A DNA stretch of 64,000 nt, taken from positions 10,868,001-10,932,000 of the forward strand of contig WOAB01000524.1 in the NCBI GenBank assembly GCA_027886185.1, in the 5' to 3' direction. Positions 46,344-57,173 of this stretch are shown here, piece by piece; within the stretch, counting starts at the first letter, position 1, and every line of letters begins with the position of its first letter. This stretch comes from Rheum nobile (Eukaryota > Streptophyta > Magnoliopsida > Caryophyllales > Polygonaceae). Below the pieces are notes generated by a model that made no database searches, had not been told where the DNA came from, and saw nothing but the letters and a program-made list of their open reading frames with translations. Both the position numbers and the translations under genes were made by a program.

Positions 46344-49300
46344 ATGGCAGTGCTTAGAGACGGTAAAGAATCGAGCCCAATGAAGAGAGAAGAGAAAAGG
46401 AAGAGAAAAGAAGACGACAACCAGGGTCGAAAGAAGAAGAAGCAAAGAGACGAAGTGCAGGTGAAAGGGAAAAAAACTTCTAACGGTCCCATAGCCAAAT
46501 AATCCAGGAAGGGCAGGTCGAGGAGCCCAAAAGCGAAATTAGTACAGGCGAAAAAACCCATAATCTTTAAAGGGGATGTAAGTTTTCTACATTTTGTGTT
46601 TGTTTTGGGTATCTTTCATTTGTCCTGTCAGGCTTCGCAAATGGTTCAATTTGTATATTTTGAGTCTGTTTAGGGTATTTTTTATTTGTCCTGTCAAGCT
46701 TCTCAAATGGTTCAATTTGTATATTTTGAGTTTGTTTAGGGTTTTTTTCGAGTGTCCTGTCAAGCTTCGCAAATGGTTCAATTTGTATATTTTGTGTTTG
46801 TTTAGGGTATTTTTCATTTCGTTTGCAGATTAGGTACAATTATTATAGAGGGGAACCATTCTACGGAAGAATTAACATTAACTGTAGGGTGCACTTTGTT
46901 CATGAGATTGAAAACAAGTTGACACATGCGGATTGGCAACGGGTTTAGGATGGCCCATTTGGAAAAGTAATGAAAATGTTGTAGCAAGTATCATTTTCTT
47001 CACATACATTGCATGCAGTTCTATTCAAGCAACTTGAAACAAAAAAGAAGTGGGAGTCTTGGTATGAGGTGACAGGGAAAGAGTTGAGGTTTTCGATCAA
47101 GGAGTTTGCTCTCATCACTAGACTGAATTGTGGGGAAATTCCATTTGTGGATACTAAAGCTGACGGGCTAGTAATGGAGCGATTTTTTGGTAGTCCAGGT
47201 GGTCCTAAGACGACAGTACAAGATGTTTACAATAGATTTAGAGAGCATCGTGAGTTGGACAACTACAAATTGAAGTTGGCACTGTTGTTGATAGTTGAGG
47301 GTCTGTTGCTGGGAGGGGATAAGAAGAGGCTGGTGAAGCCGTTGCATGTTAGGCTAAGGATTGCTTATGAAGAGCTTCACAAGTGATTGACCATAGCACT
47401 AGCCAAATGGATGCAAACAGTAGAGAAGGCAAAACTACTCTCCAACCTACCAAGAATTTCATATTCCATTCAAGGCATGCCATTTGTGTTTCATGTATTT
47501 ATATTATTCATTTTTAATGGTTCAAATACTTTATGCTATAGTGTGATCGAATGTTTGAATACAAGGTGACAAGATCATCGTGAATATGCAGGATGTTATT
47601 TGTTGTTTGATTAAAACAATATACTAGTTTTCCATCATAGTTTTATGTGCATTCCAGATAGGTTTATGTGCATTCCAGTCATATTTTAGGTTACATGGTG
47701 ACCAGATTTAAATAATAGGGTGACATGATATCGTGATTTAATGTATCATAATTTGTTAATACTCAAACCGCTTGTTATTGTAGATATGGGTATAGGAAGC
47801 TGTGCCAACATTTGGTCTCCAATTTGCATCAAAGTTGAGAGAATCTGCAATGCCTCGAGGTCTTCGTTGGTTTTCAGATGAAGTCTTTGAACATGGAGTG
47901 TTGGATTTGTCTTTGGCTGATCCTACAAATGTGGTTAAGCCCATTCTTATTCCTGATGAAGATAAGGTGGATAAGCTGTCTGACTGCTACTATGCTGATG
48001 AAAATGATGACCCGTATTTTGACAAGATTGTGAAGGAAGCAATGAAGGGTTTGAAAATAAGGGAAATCTGAAGAGGAATCAAGGAAAAGATTGAGTGAGC
48101 CCGAGTAATGCATTTGTGCATTCATCAGAGGTGATAAGTGAGATGTTCAGAATGATAAAGAGGATGGAAAAAGGAGTGCTTGCGAGGATGGGAAGGCTGG
48201 AAAAGAGGGTATCAAACCAGGAGGAGGTGCCTAAGCGTAAGAGTAAAGGGAAACCAAAGAGGTATTTGGATGAGGATGAGGATGATTTTGAATCCTATGA
48301 TGAGTCTGATGAGGACGAGGGGGAAATTTATAAGGATGACTAGGAAACAGAGGATGAGGAGGTAGAGGATAAGGAGGTTGAGAGTGAGGAGGTTGAGAGT
48401 GATGATAATGATAATGGTGATGTTGATGATGACATGGTGGTGACAAAGAGGAAGAGGAGAAGGTAGATGCTGAGGTTGAGGAGAAAAAGGTAGAGGATGA
48501 AGTTGAGGTGGAGAAGGTACATGCTGAAGGCAAAGAGGTATGAAATATGCTCCTCTGAAAATTTTCATTACTACTTTGTGACAATTTTATTTGTACCATG
48601 GTGACAGGATTTTTAGCGTCTCTATGAGGATGGGAGTCTATATCTTTTACAATTTTATTTGTGGTATAGTGACAGGATTGTTGGTCGTGTATGTCAGTAA
48701 TTTGACATGGTTATTATGATTGCCGGATTTTGATAATTCTATTGAGGGTAACAATGATGTTAAGGCCCCAGATGTTGTAATGGGCATTGTTCAAGAACTA
48801 AATGAAAAGGTTGGCGATGGCGAAAAGGACCAGGACCAGGATTTTACTAATGATCTTGAAGGTGCCCCGGAGGTTACCCAACAGGAACCACTTGAAGTGC
48901 TAACCAAAGTGGCCACAGAGGTGGTCGTTGTGGTTGAGGTTGAGGAACCTCTTGAAGTGCTAGCCACTATGGTTGATGTATCCAACAATGGGAAATCCAA
49001 AAAGAAACGAAAACAGACTCCCCCACCGAAGAGGGTCCTTCCTAGCCGTATCATGAAGCCATCCGCCAAAAATCTAACACCTTACACAAATGAGAAAAGG
49101 GAAAAAATCTAAAGAAGATAACCAAGAATTCACAGGTGAAGGAGATGACTGCTTTACTACAATGGATGAATGATGAAAGGTTAGTATGTCATAGATTAAT
49201 TATGTTGAACTATCTCATGGATTTAATTATGCCTTCGTTCCTTTTCAGCTCTAAGCCAAGAGTTGGACTAAGTGGTGAATCGATGGACAAGGACTGGTTT

Positions 49301-50150
49301 CGCCTATTATTGGAACCAAAAGCTTGGCTGGGTGATGGTGTAAGTTATTTAGTTATGATGTCAAATTAGTTAACTGTTGGGATTTGTTGCAATGTCCGAC
49401 AAGATGATTTATATTTTTGTGAAGCAAATGGATGAAGCTTGTTGTTATATCCGTAAGCCACTTCTGGAATATGAAGTTAAACAAAAGGCCATAGTATTGA
49501 ACATTTTCTAGACTGAAGATTATAAAGATGCATTGAAATACTATGTCAAAAATCATCAAAGTGTTCCACCTGCAACTGAACGTGCACTTGAATACTTTAG
49601 GGGAGATAGGACTTCAATGTATGGGTTCAGTTGGGATGATGTGGACTTCATTTATGCCTCCTACAACCTCCTTAATGAACATTGGGTAGCTCTAGAGATC
49701 GATCTGCAGCAATGGCAGACAAATGTATATGATTGTAATATGGATTTGAACATCAACTTGGATGTAGAGAACATGGTGTTTGGGGTGAGCAAGTTTCTTC
49801 CTCACTTCATCAGACAATACCCGCCACTTGCCCAGAAATTTGCAGATCGGGGTAGTGAGGAGTTTTCATTTTTCAGAATTCAAGGAGTGAAGCAGAACAA
49901 GCGCGAGTTAGTCAAAATATCATTACCCTTACCAATTTATTGTATACGTCATCTAACTAACTTTAATGCATTTTTTGTTTGTAGTCATGATTGTGGGATA
50001 TACACTCTGAAATACATAGAGATGCTCAGTGCTGGTTGGAAAAATATTGACGTTGTGGCAGACAAATTTATCGACGGCTTCAGGAGCGATATGGCTTACA
50101 TCGTGTTTGACGAGGTGTGGAGGTCAAACATAAGGAACCCCGATGTTTAA
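46344..50150 (+). pseudogene. Second DUF1985/Ulp1-type cysteine protease, triad readable
   Basis: A likely exon 1 begins at ATG 46344, very Lys/Arg-rich, ending at GGGGAT|GTAAGT; one in-frame TAA lies inside. After an intron with repeats, DUF1985 follows (46830-47480): THADWQRV, WESWYEVTGKELRFSIKEFAL and RLNCGEIPFVD, with two or three TAG/TGA stops. Then come MPRGLRWFSDEVFEHG (47850), an acidic/coiled linker (48095-48545), a Lys/Pro-rich segment (48720-49112), MDKDWFRLLLEPKAWLGDG (49282-49338) and the peptidase (49387-50150). Predicted catalytic residues are His in NEHWVALEID (49680-49682), Asp in VYDCN (49731-49733) and Cys in HDCGIYTLKYIE (49992-49994). A 78-bp intron (49907-49984) restores KR-DHDCG. 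A TAG near 49509 and a weak acceptor before 49390 argue against function. Confidence 0.78.
46583..46818. repeat. ~66-bp tandem repeat in an intron, 3.5 copies
   Basis: Units contain AAATGGTTCAATTTGTATATTTTG and a TGTCCTGTCA-GCTTC word, starting near 46639, 46706 and 46771. Confidence 0.9.
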
Positions 50151-50756
50151 ATTGGATGTTTGGTGTAGGCTTATTGAGGTCGAACAACATTATGTTCTTT
50201 TTGTGTTTTGGATGACAGGATACGTACCATTTAAGTGCCATTTCATGCTCGATCAACAAAACTGTGGTAGTTAAGTTCCAGTTATATGGCAGTTATGTGC
50301 GTGCAAGTTAAATGGAAGTTATATGGCAGTTAAATGGAAGTTAAATGGCAGTTAAATGGAAATTACATGACAGTTAGGCAGTTGTGTAAAATAATATAGA
50401 GACATTGACTTTATAATATACGTATTATAAAGTACCATGACAAGATGAGTGTAAGAGGGATGTGGTATGTCTGTTAAAGTACTGACATAGGGGATTGTAT
50501 GATATTTATGAAGATAAGTACATCACAGACAAGATATATAAATTACTCTGATATGATATTAACACTACTAACTCATTTTTAGGAGAGTAAATAAACCGTC
50601 ATCTCCCTAACTACCAACCAACTCCTCTTTATATACCCGTAACTGCCTACCAACTCCTCTTTGTATATGAGTCTTGGCCACATTTCCTCATCTATAACTC
50701 TTCCAACATCTTCTTAATCTACACAACTCCACATTCCCTCCTCTTCCTTCCTTCCC
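50151..50756 (+). promoter_or_regulatory. Upstream region of the PB1-like gene, duplicated TATA block
   Basis: 50280-50400 has a tandem of ATGGAAGTTAAATGGCAGTTA-like words. Two copies of ACCAACTCCTCTTT-TATA follow, with TATA-type sites at 50628-50635 (TTTATATA) and 50660-50668 (TTTGTATAT), about 120 and 90 bp before the ATG. A C/T-rich leader (50695-50756) ends in CTTCCCATGG. Confidence 0.55.
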
Positions 50757-51161
50757 ATGGATGAACAACCGACAAAACATAGGGTGTATACCACGGTCCA
50801 TACCGGCGGGAGAATCGTCCCTGCGAGGGGACAATTCGCCAGAAATGCCACCCATGTCTACGAAGGTGGCATTTCCCAAAACTGGTCGCCGATGGCTGAA
50901 AGGGTAATAGACATTTGGTGGCTCATTAGCCAACTTTATAATTTTAACAACTGTGAACGGGACACTTGCTACTTCTTTGAAGTAATACCCCCGCACGGCA
51001 GCCCTCGTACATTGAGAGCCTTGCAGAACCGTGGAGACGCCGCCGTGCTTGCCGACTTTGGTGGAACAGTGGCTTTCATTAATATATATATCGTGACCGG
51101 AAAGGTCGCCATCGTGCTTCACCCATGCGACCTCCCAGCCTCAGCCATATCCTTCGCATGA
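50757..51161 (+). CDS. PB1-like domain protein, 134 residues, intact
   Basis: A complete single-exon ORF with a good start context (CCCATGG). The pattern fits the PB1-like domain found at the N-terminus of many plant MULE proteins: a leading strand with HTGGRIVP (about residues 15-22), THVYEGGISQNW (32-43), a helix around IDIWWLISQLYNF (51-63), a C-F-F-E-V-I-P-P turn (70-78), LRALQNRGDAAVLAD (86-100) and a closing strand VAFINIYIVTG (105-115). The domain usually mediates protein-protein contact; here it stands alone without a transposase. It lies between the Ulp1 gene and the divergent-decayed transposase and shares their MULE context. It has no stop or frameshift although neighbours are ruined. 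The assignment is by pattern, so moderately sure; the opposite-strand ORF (50688-51122) is a shadow. Confidence 0.65.
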   Translation: MDEQPTKHRVYTTVHTGGRIVPARGQFARNATHVYEGGISQNWSPMAERVIDIWWLISQLYNFNNCERDTCYFFEVIPPHGSPRTLRALQNRGDAAVLADFGGTVAFINIYIVTGKVAIVLHPCDLPASAISFA

Positions 51162-52017
51162 GATGTGTTTATGTAATATTTAGTCTCTATTTTATTTAGT
51201 GCTTTATGAAGTATTTTGGAATGCATTTTAGTGACTATGTAATGTCACGTAAATTTAGTACTTTATGATAATATGTGTAATACCTAGTTCTTTATGAAGA
51301 ATGTTATGTACTTTCATTTTATATAATATGGTACTTTATGATAATGTCACGTAATTTCAAACCATATTAAAGATGACATGACAGTTCAGTGAGTATGACC
51401 GGATTGGTTATGTATTTTCTTCATATTTTAATCATTCTCTTCTTCTTCCTATGTGGTTTTCAGATGTCGCTCATGTTGGTCGGTAGGATTATTTGAAACC
51501 ATATTGAACCTATCATGATATATATGGAATCATGAAAGGATTATGTCATATCAATTTAAAAAAGACTAGTCCATATTGAACCTGTTAGGATATATATGGA
51601 ATCATGACACAATTGTATTACATTAACTACTTTCGACTAAATATATTTTCTACCAATTCGAACCACACAAATTACATTAACTTCTTTGAAACCATATCGA
51701 CCATGACTTTCTTCTGTCTTCGAAGAAAATAAAGTTCACAAGAAAAAGTCATAAGCAAATTATATTAACTTGGTTCAAAAGTAATATGAGTGGTAAGAGA
51801 TCTTTGAAGAGTTTGAATCTCTTACTACACATATTAACAAAATAGATCTTTCAAGAGTTTGCATCTCTTACTACACATATTAACAAGATGCGTTCAACAT
51901 CAAACGAGAAGAAGCATCAACACCACAAGTATTCGTGATTCAAAAAACCATCAAAAAAGTTAACCAAACCAATAAATTTAAACCTGATCATGAAGCGGCT
52001 GCGGGGTTAGGACCATT
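51162..52017. other. Intergenic between convergent genes
   Basis: AT-rich, no gene. Contains repeated TTTATGATAATGTCACGTAA (near 51266 and 51335) and two copies of GAGTTTG-ATCTCTTACTACACATATTAACAA (from 51815 and 51850). Confidence 0.4.
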
Positions 52018-55000
52018 TCATGAGTTATGGCCGAGAGTGCCACAACTTCCACACCTTCTCCTCGGACCCCTGTATTCTCCACGTGATGGGAATCTTTTCT
52101 TCATTGGTCTTTCAGATTTCCTCCTGATGTTTGGGGGCAAGCATGCTTTATTCAAGACTATGTCAGGAATTTCCCAATGCTCAAAGGCAGGGACCAGATA
52201 CAATGTTTCCTTGTATACTTCCTTCCACTTTTCAGCCCTAAATAAGGGTTGCACCAGCTGTACAGGATCGACACCACAATCCTTGGCAGCCGCTAAGGCA
52301 TACGCAAAAGGAATTTGGTCAATTTGATATGCGTTGTAGTAGCATGTTCGAGCATGGAGGTTTACCAAGAACGTAGTTCCATTGGTATGCACTTGAAACT
52401 CATACTGATTCAGCCTAGTCACAACAATTGTCCACGACCTCAAATAATGAACTTGTAGCTCACGACACAATGTCGGGGTCAGCACTTCTGAACAAGATTC
52501 TCCCTTTTTCCTCCATTCACAAAACCACTGAATCATGACATTCACTATACCATCAAGCAAGCCCATCAGCGACATTCGACGCGGCCCCATTAATCGATTT
52601 TTAATGGATTCCGCATTGTTCGACATCATAATATTGAATCTATTCGCGATCATATGCGACCTTGTCCACGCCTCAACTCCAACACCCCTTAGGTAGGTAC
52701 CCACTTCTAGGGACTAGGCGCAAAGTCTTGCATACTCACAGTTGAATTCATGTTTGATGTAGGCTTGATTTGCCTTTTGGTACATAATCCACAAGTCATT
52801 CTTTTAAATCTGGCCTTCACGTTTTGAAATAGGTGAAGTGTGAAACAACCATGCTTTGCGAAGATGTAGTGCTCTCTTAAACCTTTGTAGATGCTTCCGT
52901 GACGGTCAGACACAAAGACGAGGTCATTGTCGTCGGCTACAACAGAATGTAGGTGTCGGAAAAAAAATGACCATGAACTGTCATTCTCGCTGTCAACTAT
53001 AGAAAAAGCCATTGGATATATCTGTCTATTTTTGTCTTGTGCCACTACTACTAGAAGTGTGCCCTTGTACTTTGATCCCAAATAGGTACCATCCATTGTT
53101 ATAACCTGCAATCAATTTCCCCCAACTTTACAAAATGACAGTGTATACGTGATAGTATAATAATTAAATGCTACTGAAGACTACATTTATTTGACAAAAT
53201 ATGCATTCACCGTGACAAAACTCATATCTACCTTTCTTAAAAAATGCATTCCATTGCGCATAGCACCCAAGCTGAAAAAACAATACTTGAATCGACGATT
53301 ATAATCTACTTCAACATGTGTGACTATCCCTATATTCATCTTTTTGAGCATGTATATGTATCCATGAAGCCGCGTGTAGCTTTGCTCATCTGTGCCTCTT
53401 ATCCTGTCTATGATGGTTAAACGTGATCAATTTGCCTTGTCGTAACTAACTTCCACTCCCATTTTCTTCATTAAGTCTTGAATTTGTGCAGCACAAGGTC
53501 CATTACATGTACCGATTGTGTTAAATATGTAAAAGATTAAGGTTAGTTAATATACGTACTGAAAAATATATATGATCTTACTGCTAGGATTGTGTACTTA
53601 CCTTGACATTATTTGGTCAGCAATTACACTTGAACTTGCATGTTTGTGGTGGCTATGCTTCAGCTACATGCCACATGTGTGTTGTCCACATTACTTTCTT
53701 ACATCAAACAATCCTGTATTGCTAAGAGCGGCCCCACGACAAAAAAAAAGGTGCAACTAGGATCGATGCACCTTACGACATATAACTTCGTATCAGACTT
53801 CTGGACATGCATCTGGAAGCGCCTCTGTAATGCCATCAAGGATAAAAGATCCTTAAGATCCTTCTTGCAATTGAAATGCTCTCCAACTTTTATTTCCATA
53901 TCATTGCAGCTCACCCCATCACCCTTCATTGGCTCTTCCAAATCATCTAGTTGCCTTTTACTAAACTTTTTGCTACGATGGTACTTGGCTTCAATCTCTT
54001 AGAGAACTTCCTCATCAATGTCAATAAAAAAATTGTCCACTTCATCAGTGTCATCCAGCAATGGCCCTTCAAAGTCACATTCCATGCAATCTTCTTCAAC
54101 ATCTTCCTCAAATCATCCCAAACATCATGCATAAAATCTTGCCCAACGTCTTCCCCATAATCACTGTCAATTTCAATACATTGATGTATTCTTTTCCTTC
54201 ATGTGGAAGACCTTGTTTCTCTTCCATCACATTCTGAATCTGCCTCAGATTGGCTCACCAAGTCAACTATTTGTACTTTCCCATTGTTGTCACGACAAAT
54301 TTTTGGTTTCATCTCATACATGTCACAATCAACTACGATCGGGACAGTTGCCTTTCACAATCATACATGATATATGTCATGACAAAATTTTGAAATTCTC
54401 TCCAACTTTTATTTCCAGATCATTGCAGCCTACCCCATCACCCTCCATTGGCTCTTCCAAATCATCCAGTTGTCTTTTACTAAACTTTTTGCTACGATGA
54501 TACTCGGCTTTAATCTCTTGGAGAACTTTCTCATCAGTGTCAATAAATAAGTTGTCCACTTCATCAGTGTCATACAACAATGGCCCTTCAAAGTCACCTT
54601 CCATGCAATCTTCTTCAACATCTTCCTCAAATCATCCTCAAAATCATCCCAAACATCATGCACAACATCTTGCCCAACGTCTTTCCCAAAATCACTGTCA
54701 ATTTCAATACATTCATGTATTCTTTTCCTTCCTGTGGAAGACCTTGTTTCTCTCCCATCACATTCCGAATCTGCCTCAGATTGGCTCACCAAGTCAACTA
54801 TTTGTACTTCCCCATTGTTGTCACGACAAATTTTTGCTTTCATCTCATACATGTCACAATCAACTACGATCAGAACAGCTTCAGTGGTACGCTTGTCGCT
54901 TACCACATTTCTCTTGTTAGATTTGGTACCATTTGTACTTGGTTGACCACCCATCACAACCTCGGCCTCTGCCTCTTGACTTTGTGTTAACGGTGGCGGA

Positions 55001-55405
55001 GTGAGAGACACTGTGATGTCAGCCTCAACATTAGGCCTCACATTTACATACTCCGTGTTTGCAAATTCTTTGTTTCCTTTCTTTTTCAAACTCGCATGTA
55101 ACTCGATAAGCCAAATTGCATCTTCTGATTGCAAGTTCACAAATTTGAAAGCATCAAGGTCGTCATCATCTTTGACATCGAATGGTTGTAACTTTGGTTT
55201 CCGCGGTGAAAGATATTTGAGCTCCATTTCATCTATCTCGTCAATGAAATTTATCTTCTTAGTCAACTTTTTCCTTAGATTTGAGTAATTGATATCTTCA
55301 GACACAACAAGTTCTTTTGTCATTGTTATCCCATCAAAAACCCACTTGTTTCCCTTACATATCCATTCACCACTTGTTCTCAGAGTCAAGTAGTATGATC
55401 TTGAA
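52018..55405 (-). pseudogene. MuDR/MULE transposase, decayed
   Basis: A cut-and-paste DNA transposase. From the N-terminus (minus strand): an exon from 55405 with a PB1-like domain (TSGEWICKGNKWVFDG, MELKYLSP, DVKDDDDLDAFKF) and an acidic linker, then the MuDR DNA-binding region (KKDLKDLLSLMALQRRFQ, YVVRCIDPSCTF, near 53770-53880). A CGQHTCGM zinc-ligand segment follows near 53660, then DYNRRFKYCFFSLGAM (53270). The DDE core at 52707-53105 has ITMDGTYLGSKYKG (first Asp) and DLVFVSDRHGSI (second Asp). The C-terminus has IDQIPFAYALAAA (SWIM finger) and a CGSCGTLGH zinc knuckle (52020-52050). An intron at 53106-53231 has GTAGAT/TTGCAG borders. Frameshifts near 53730 and 54470, stops, and an internal duplication (53879-54866) make it non-functional. 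Confidence 0.85.
53879..54866. repeat. Tandem segmental duplication (519-bp period) in the transposase
   Basis: 53879-54346 and 54398-54866 are two copies of about 468 bp separated by 51 bp, each with CTCTCCAACTTTTATTTCCA at one end and CATACATGTCACAATCAACTACG at the other. The left copy has more stops and a deletion around 54100. Confidence 0.9.
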
Positions 55406-56089
55406 CCTGTTATACGAAGAAAAAGCAAACACAAGTACAATTGCTTTATGACAAACATTGACAGTATAGTGTCTAACGCTAACAGTATTATGACAAACAT
55501 GACTAACACTGACATTAGTTTTAGAAAGTTAGGGTTTTAGCCCATCCTGAATTGAAGATAAAAAGGGTTTTCTAGCCAAACGGGACAAAAATGTGTAGGA
55601 AAAACTAATATTTTAGAATCAAGGAACAAATGTGAAAGTCAGATTTGAGCAATGCTGAAAAGAAGCTGAAAGGTTGTTCTTTCTTGTTTAGGGAACCACA
55701 AAAGAATGTCTTATAAAGAGGAATAAATATGAAAGTCAGAACTCACCCATTATTTAATTCTTCTATTCCAAAGACATTGAAGATGCAGCGGAAGCCTTTT
55801 TGAAGATTTGTGGATTTAAGGTTTTCTGGTGTTACGGTGGTTTTGTATAGGTTTACAGTTGGGTTTTTTTAGATGAAGACTAACAAGTGGATAAAGGGAT
55901 AGAAAATGGAGGGAAACGTTTTCACTTTTGGAGGGAAAACAGAGGTCAAATCATGGCATATACTATATTAACAGAGGTCATGTCAAGTAATAATTTTTGA
56001 AACAATATTAAAAAAGGAATGACATGGCCAAAAAAATGAAAACCCTAAATAAATGAATCACATACCTTTCCCCTTCTGATTCTTCGCCT
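55406..56089. other. Intergenic; upstream end of the transposase gene
   Basis: AT-rich, no domain. ATGGAGGGAAACG and TTTGGAGGGAAAAC (55905-55945, plus strand) mirror the CCCTCCAAAA words of the leader near 46110, possibly the other side of a MULE. Confidence 0.4.
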
Positions 56090-56461
56090 AACAACCAAAA
56101 CCCTCTCCTTCTTGTTCGTTTAGCTGAGACGAGGACCTTCACTGCGCCGACCACAAGGTAACTACATGGTGATGCTTTGTTGCTGATTAATTATGTACTA
56201 TTGAGGCTTAATTGATGCTGGAAACCCTAAATAAATTGTTATATACTATATACATAGCTAATGTTTATGTTGCCACTCGTATGTACCTTTTCATGGTTTA
56301 TGTTGCCAATTGCTTGCTATTTAGTATGTAGCCCTTCGTGAGTTTTTTGTGTGCTTTTCATAGTGGATCAATCTGGTAATTAGAGGGTCACATAAGCAAG
56401 CATGTATCAGGGTTTGTTTTGCTGGAATTTGGCTTTCCTTCTGTAGTTCAACTGGAGTCCA
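56090..56461 (+). promoter_or_regulatory. 5' UTR exon and intron of the coiled-coil gene
   Basis: A C/T-rich leader (56090-56157) ends at ACAAG|GTAACT. An intron of 289 bp (56158-56446) closes with TTCTGTAG just before the ATG at 56462. This layout is typical of a plant gene with a 5' UTR intron. Confidence 0.55.
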
Positions 56462-56879
56462 ATGTCAGACAGCGACACCTTAAGTTATCAAAGCAGGGAC
56501 CCCAGAAAATATGAATTTCCACCTACATCTCCTACACGTTCTGAAATAGAGGAGAAGTTGCAAGAAGAGTTAGAGATGTTGCTAACGAATATCCCACGTT
56601 CCCACATGTTGGATGAAATAATCACACACCTACGTACTGAGAAATATGAATTTGGACAAAGAATTATGGAACTCAATACAAATGAGATGCACTTCGAGGC
56701 TACAAGTAGGGAACTCTATGCAACGGTGGCAGAACTTGAAGGTGAAAACAAGACACTACACAGTACACTCCAAGAAAAAAATGAGCAAACTTGTATTAAA
56801 TCCTATTTGTGCGTTTGGTGTTGGTGTCATTGTAAGGATTAGTGCTTTTAGTATTTGTTATCGAGCATGTAGGTCATAA
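56462..56879 (+). pseudogene. Coiled-coil protein with C-terminal membrane tail, 1-nt frameshift
   Basis: Not recognised as a named family. The ORF starts MSDSDTLSYQSRDPRKYEF, then an acidic heptad-rich coiled coil (about residues 28-112, with EEKLQEELEML and LEGENKTLHSTLQEKNE). In the annotated frame it ends with a Cys/Trp-rich tail at 56842. A run of seven A's at 56776-56782 appears to have gained a base: with six, the frame would continue as MSKLVLNPI followed by a hydrophobic FGVGVIVRISAFSI segment and stop at 56879, giving a tail-anchored coiled-coil protein. The hydrophobic stretch in the other frame is the main evidence. A real A6 allele or a sequencing slip is equally possible. Confidence 0.5.
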
Positions 56880-57173
56880 CAATAAAGTATGTACCTGATG
56901 ACTTTGGTTTTTTATGTAAGAGGATGAATAAAATTTCGAATAGTATTTCTTGTAAGTGGTACGTATCATGGTGTAGCATGGTTGATTCTACATGTTAGAG
57001 TGTCAAGACTTTGATGTCGCTCTTCATGCAAGTTTTGCAAATTCAAAAACAATGTCAGCACTAGACACACAGACAATAGTTGGCAGTACACTGGACACCA
57101 TTACATTACTAGAAAAAAGGATAGTTGCCAATACTCAAAAACTGATCGAGCTACACTAGCATCACATCGAAAT

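Noticed and set aside
48212..48599. Minus-strand Ser/His/Pro-rich ORFs
   Set aside because: Shadows of the acidic Asp/Glu-rich linker of the plus-strand protease gene.
50688..51122. 144-codon minus-strand ORF overlapping the PB1-like gene
   Set aside because: The plus-strand ORF has a promoter-like upstream, a C/T-rich leader and a domain-like pattern; the minus ORF has none.
54537..55288. Plus-strand ORFs of 70-136 codons
   Set aside because: Antisense of the MULE transposase N-terminal exon, which carries recognisable PB1-like and linker sequence.
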